The position numbers and the translations under genes are program-made. The notes under the pieces are model-generated. The model was not told the origin of the DNA and ran no database searches. It saw only the letters and a program-made list of their open reading frames with translations. This document shows, one piece after another, positions 62,319 through 64,000 of a stretch of 64,000 nucleotides of DNA. The first letter of the stretch is position 1. The number at the start of each line of letters is the position of its first letter. The DNA lies in assembly GCA_034670265.1 (NCBI GenBank), contig JAXMNU010000003.1, forward strand, positions 248,001-312,000, written 5' to 3'. The DNA is from Halomarinibacterium sp034670265. Lineage in GTDB: Bacteria > Bacteroidota > Bacteroidia > Flavobacteriales > Flavobacteriaceae.

Positions 62319-64000
62319 TTAGAAGTTATAACGCAATGAAGCATTATAGGTTCTTCCGTTTTCAGTATAGTAACCAAATGCATCAGTATTTGCAAGTCCA
62401 ATATAATCGAACACATTAAATACGTTAGCTCTAAAAGAAAGGTCGTTACTTCCTCCAAGATTAAAATTGTAAGATAAACCTAAATCAGTAATTGAATAAG
62501 GTTGTAATCTTCTTGGCTCATAATCAACAGCACTAGTGCCAGCATCTGTAAATTCATAGTGGCGATCACGATAGTTAATGTTTCCATCAACACTCAATCC
62601 AGCTACGATTTTAGCTCTAGCTCCAAGACCTGTAGTAAATTGTGGAGCACTTGAAACTTTTACGCCTTGTCTGTTAACACCTTCATCTTCAGATAGCAAT
62701 TCTTGTGTGTCTAAATTATAAACTGAATTACTTGAAGTTCCTTTAAAAATCCAGCTACCACCAGAGATATACCCATTAAGTGTTAACCAAGAACTAGCTC
62801 TCCAGCTTAGATCAAATTCAGCACCTGTATGATATTGACGAATACCTCTTTGAAGTACAGAAATTTCAATTTCTTCTTTTGTATCTGGGTCAATTATATC
62901 ATCAATATAAGAGATTGTTCTATTAGCCCAGTCTGTTATATAAGCATTAAAATTAGCTCTAAAACCACTAGTTGAAAAGTGATATCCACCTTCTACAGAA
63001 CGAATAATTTCATTTTCAACTTCTGGAGTGATAATATCTGCATTAGAACCACTAAAAGAGAAAATATTATCTAAGAAAGGTTGTCTTGAGTAATAGCCTC
63101 CATTCATAAAGATTGTGTGCTCTTCAGCAATTGTATAAGAAAGACCTCCCTTGATGTTATATCCATCTCTGCTTACTTTGTCTGAAGTTAATTCTGCAAA
63201 GCGATCTTCTCTTTGGTATGATTGTGAAGAAACAGAACCTTGAACAAACACAGAAAATTTATCTGTGGCATATTCTAGTTGTCCAAAACCACCTATGTAG
63301 TTAATATCCTCAGAATAATCATAATTTATACGTTCACTTTCATCTGCAAAATTAGAAAGAGAAGCCCAAGGGTTTGCATCGAAAGCAGTCGTAACTACTG
63401 CACCATCTGGACGGTCATTTGACCAACCCGTTAAACCGTAAAAGTTGGCAACTTGTCTAAAGTGATCTCCTGTATACATTCTAGCATCAACTCCTACATT
63501 CATTGAGAAGTTATCTGAGAAATCATGATTAAAATTAGATACAGCTCCAAACCATTGGTGGTTATTTACAGAGGATCTTCTAATATATCCAGCACCTAAA
63601 TCGTTGCTATAATCACCTCCAACACCTATAGCAGAGTTAGCTTCATAAATGGCAGGATAATCAATTTGTCCATAAAGAGGTCCATCACCGTCTGGATCTT
63701 CAGTTCTAATTCTTCCATTACCTCTATCGCCAGTTCCACCTCCGCGGCCCCAAGACGCATATAATACAGTTGAAAGTTCTGAACTCTCACTCATAGTCCA
63801 ATCCCAGTTAAGGTTCACTACAGGTTTGTGATAATAGTTTTGTCTTTCAGAAGAAATATTTCCAAAGTCACCATCTACATCATTATAACCCCAGTGTTGG
63901 TTAAATTTTGGATCTGCCTCAATAATATCTCTAGACTGAGACCATTTTTGACCATGCAATTGAGGAGCACCTGTTACTAAAAAGTTAAATGAGTGACTTT
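62319..64000 (-). CDS. TonB-dependent receptor, barrel part (5' end outside window)
   Basis: 560 codons visible, open to the window edge: codons upstream of 63959 continue in frame (SHSFNFLVTGAPQLHG), so the signal, N-terminal domain and plug lie beyond base 64000. The visible part is barrel strands with the usual aromatic C-terminal residue (LRYNF) and FRANVFNVFDYIG, as in CarboxypepD-reg-like TonB receptors. The substrate is unknown. Its upstream repeats RGGGTGDRGNGRIR suggest a long extracellular loop. Confidence 0.9.
   Translation of the reverse strand, partial: SHSFNFLVTGAPQLHGQKWSQSRDIIEADPKFNQHWGYNDVDGDFGNISSERQNYYHKPVVNLNWDWTMSESSELSTVLYASWGRGGGTGDRGNGRIRTEDPDGDGPLYGQIDYPAIYEANSAIGVGGDYSNDLGAGYIRRSSVNNHQWFGAVSNFNHDFSDNFSMNVGVDARMYTGDHFRQVANFYGLTGWSNDRPDGAVVTTAFDANPWASLSNFADESERINYDYSEDINYIGGFGQLEYATDKFSVFVQGSVSSQSYQREDRFAELTSDKVSRDGYNIKGGLSYTIAEEHTIFMNGGYYSRQPFLDNIFSFSGSNADIITPEVENEIIRSVEGGYHFSTSGFRANFNAYITDWANRTISYIDDIIDPDTKEEIEISVLQRGIRQYHTGAEFDLSWRASSWLTLNGYISGGSWIFKGTSSNSVYNLDTQELLSEDEGVNRQGVKVSSAPQFTTGLGARAKIVAGLSVDGNINYRDRHYEFTDAGTSAVDYEPRRLQPYSITDLGLSYNFNLGGSNDLSFRANVFNVFDYIGLANTDAFGYYTENGRTYNASLRYNF

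Noticed and set aside
1..64000. CRISPR arrays, insertion sequences, prophage or integrons
   Set aside because: I saw no regularly spaced direct repeats, transposase, integrase or phage structural genes on either strand.

Overview
The window comes from a marine-type member of the Flavobacteriaceae (Bacteroidota). The evidence is an AT-rich genome, Bacteroidota -7 promoter boxes (TAnnTTTG), secreted proteins with type IX secretion (T9SS) C-terminal tails, TonB-dependent receptors with a carboxypeptidase-like N-terminal domain, a short-chain-type threonine dehydrogenase, and DUF5689, DUF6268 and FeoB-associated families. It is chromosomal and mostly housekeeping. I see no insertion sequence, prophage, CRISPR array or rRNA; there is one tRNA (Asn).

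Layout. 1-3108: 5'-truncated T9SS-secreted thermolysin-like protease. 3154-6642 (minus): four-gene run (CNNM/CBS membrane protein, ogt, serine hydrolase, 3'-5' exonuclease). 6747-7632: two small unknowns. 7697-14780 (minus): compact heme operon hemA-hemC-hemD-hemE-DUF6973-EI24-hemF-hemB. 14961-18365 (plus, divergent): AraC regulator, hemH, MATE exporter. 18415-23644: M13 peptidase, small lipoprotein, threonine dehydrogenase, T9SS-tailed cytochrome c peroxidase. 23678-28556: tRNA-Asn, rseP, SCO protein, feoA-feoB and a small Cys-rich FeoB partner. 29026-34448 (minus): DtxR/MntR-type regulator, outer-membrane barrel and a TroABCD-like metal ABC transporter. 34514-43823: DnaJ/TerB protein, bacilliredoxin, plsC, radical SAM protein, crotonase, NtrY-like kinase, a hemJ-like gene and a BNR propeller protein. 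43859-53682: SDR, M28 peptidase, CBS protein, GIDE-like protein, beta-barrel, GGCT-like lipoprotein, amidohydrolase, DUF2200, a lone acyl carrier protein, DUF418 protein and a lipoprotein. 53803-56215: Hsp20, double NTF2-like protein, PD40 propeller lipoprotein. 56323-61756: DUF5689 lipoprotein plus TonB receptor, divergent from a secreted endonuclease/exonuclease/phosphatase. 61783-64000: small membrane protein and a second, 5'-truncated TonB receptor.

How it works together. The window encodes nearly all of protoheme synthesis (HemA, B, C, D, E, F, H, plus a HemJ-type protoporphyrinogen oxidase candidate at 40183); only glutamate-1-semialdehyde aminotransferase (HemL) is missing. Iron entry (FeoAB) and a second metal uptake system with its own DtxR-family regulator lie nearby, so metal and heme supply is a theme of the window.

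Most unusual signals: (1) an 81-bp perfect cloverleaf (13-bp outer stem enclosing three hairpins) inside the conserved coding part of hemC; (2) a near-consensus sigma70-type promoter with twin 16-bp dyads immediately upstream of it, before hsp20; (3) a divergent receptor/DUF5689/nuclease locus that looks like a nucleic-acid or organophosphate scavenging system; (4) two unknown genes translationally coupled inside the heme operon; (5) two REP-like palindromic elements.
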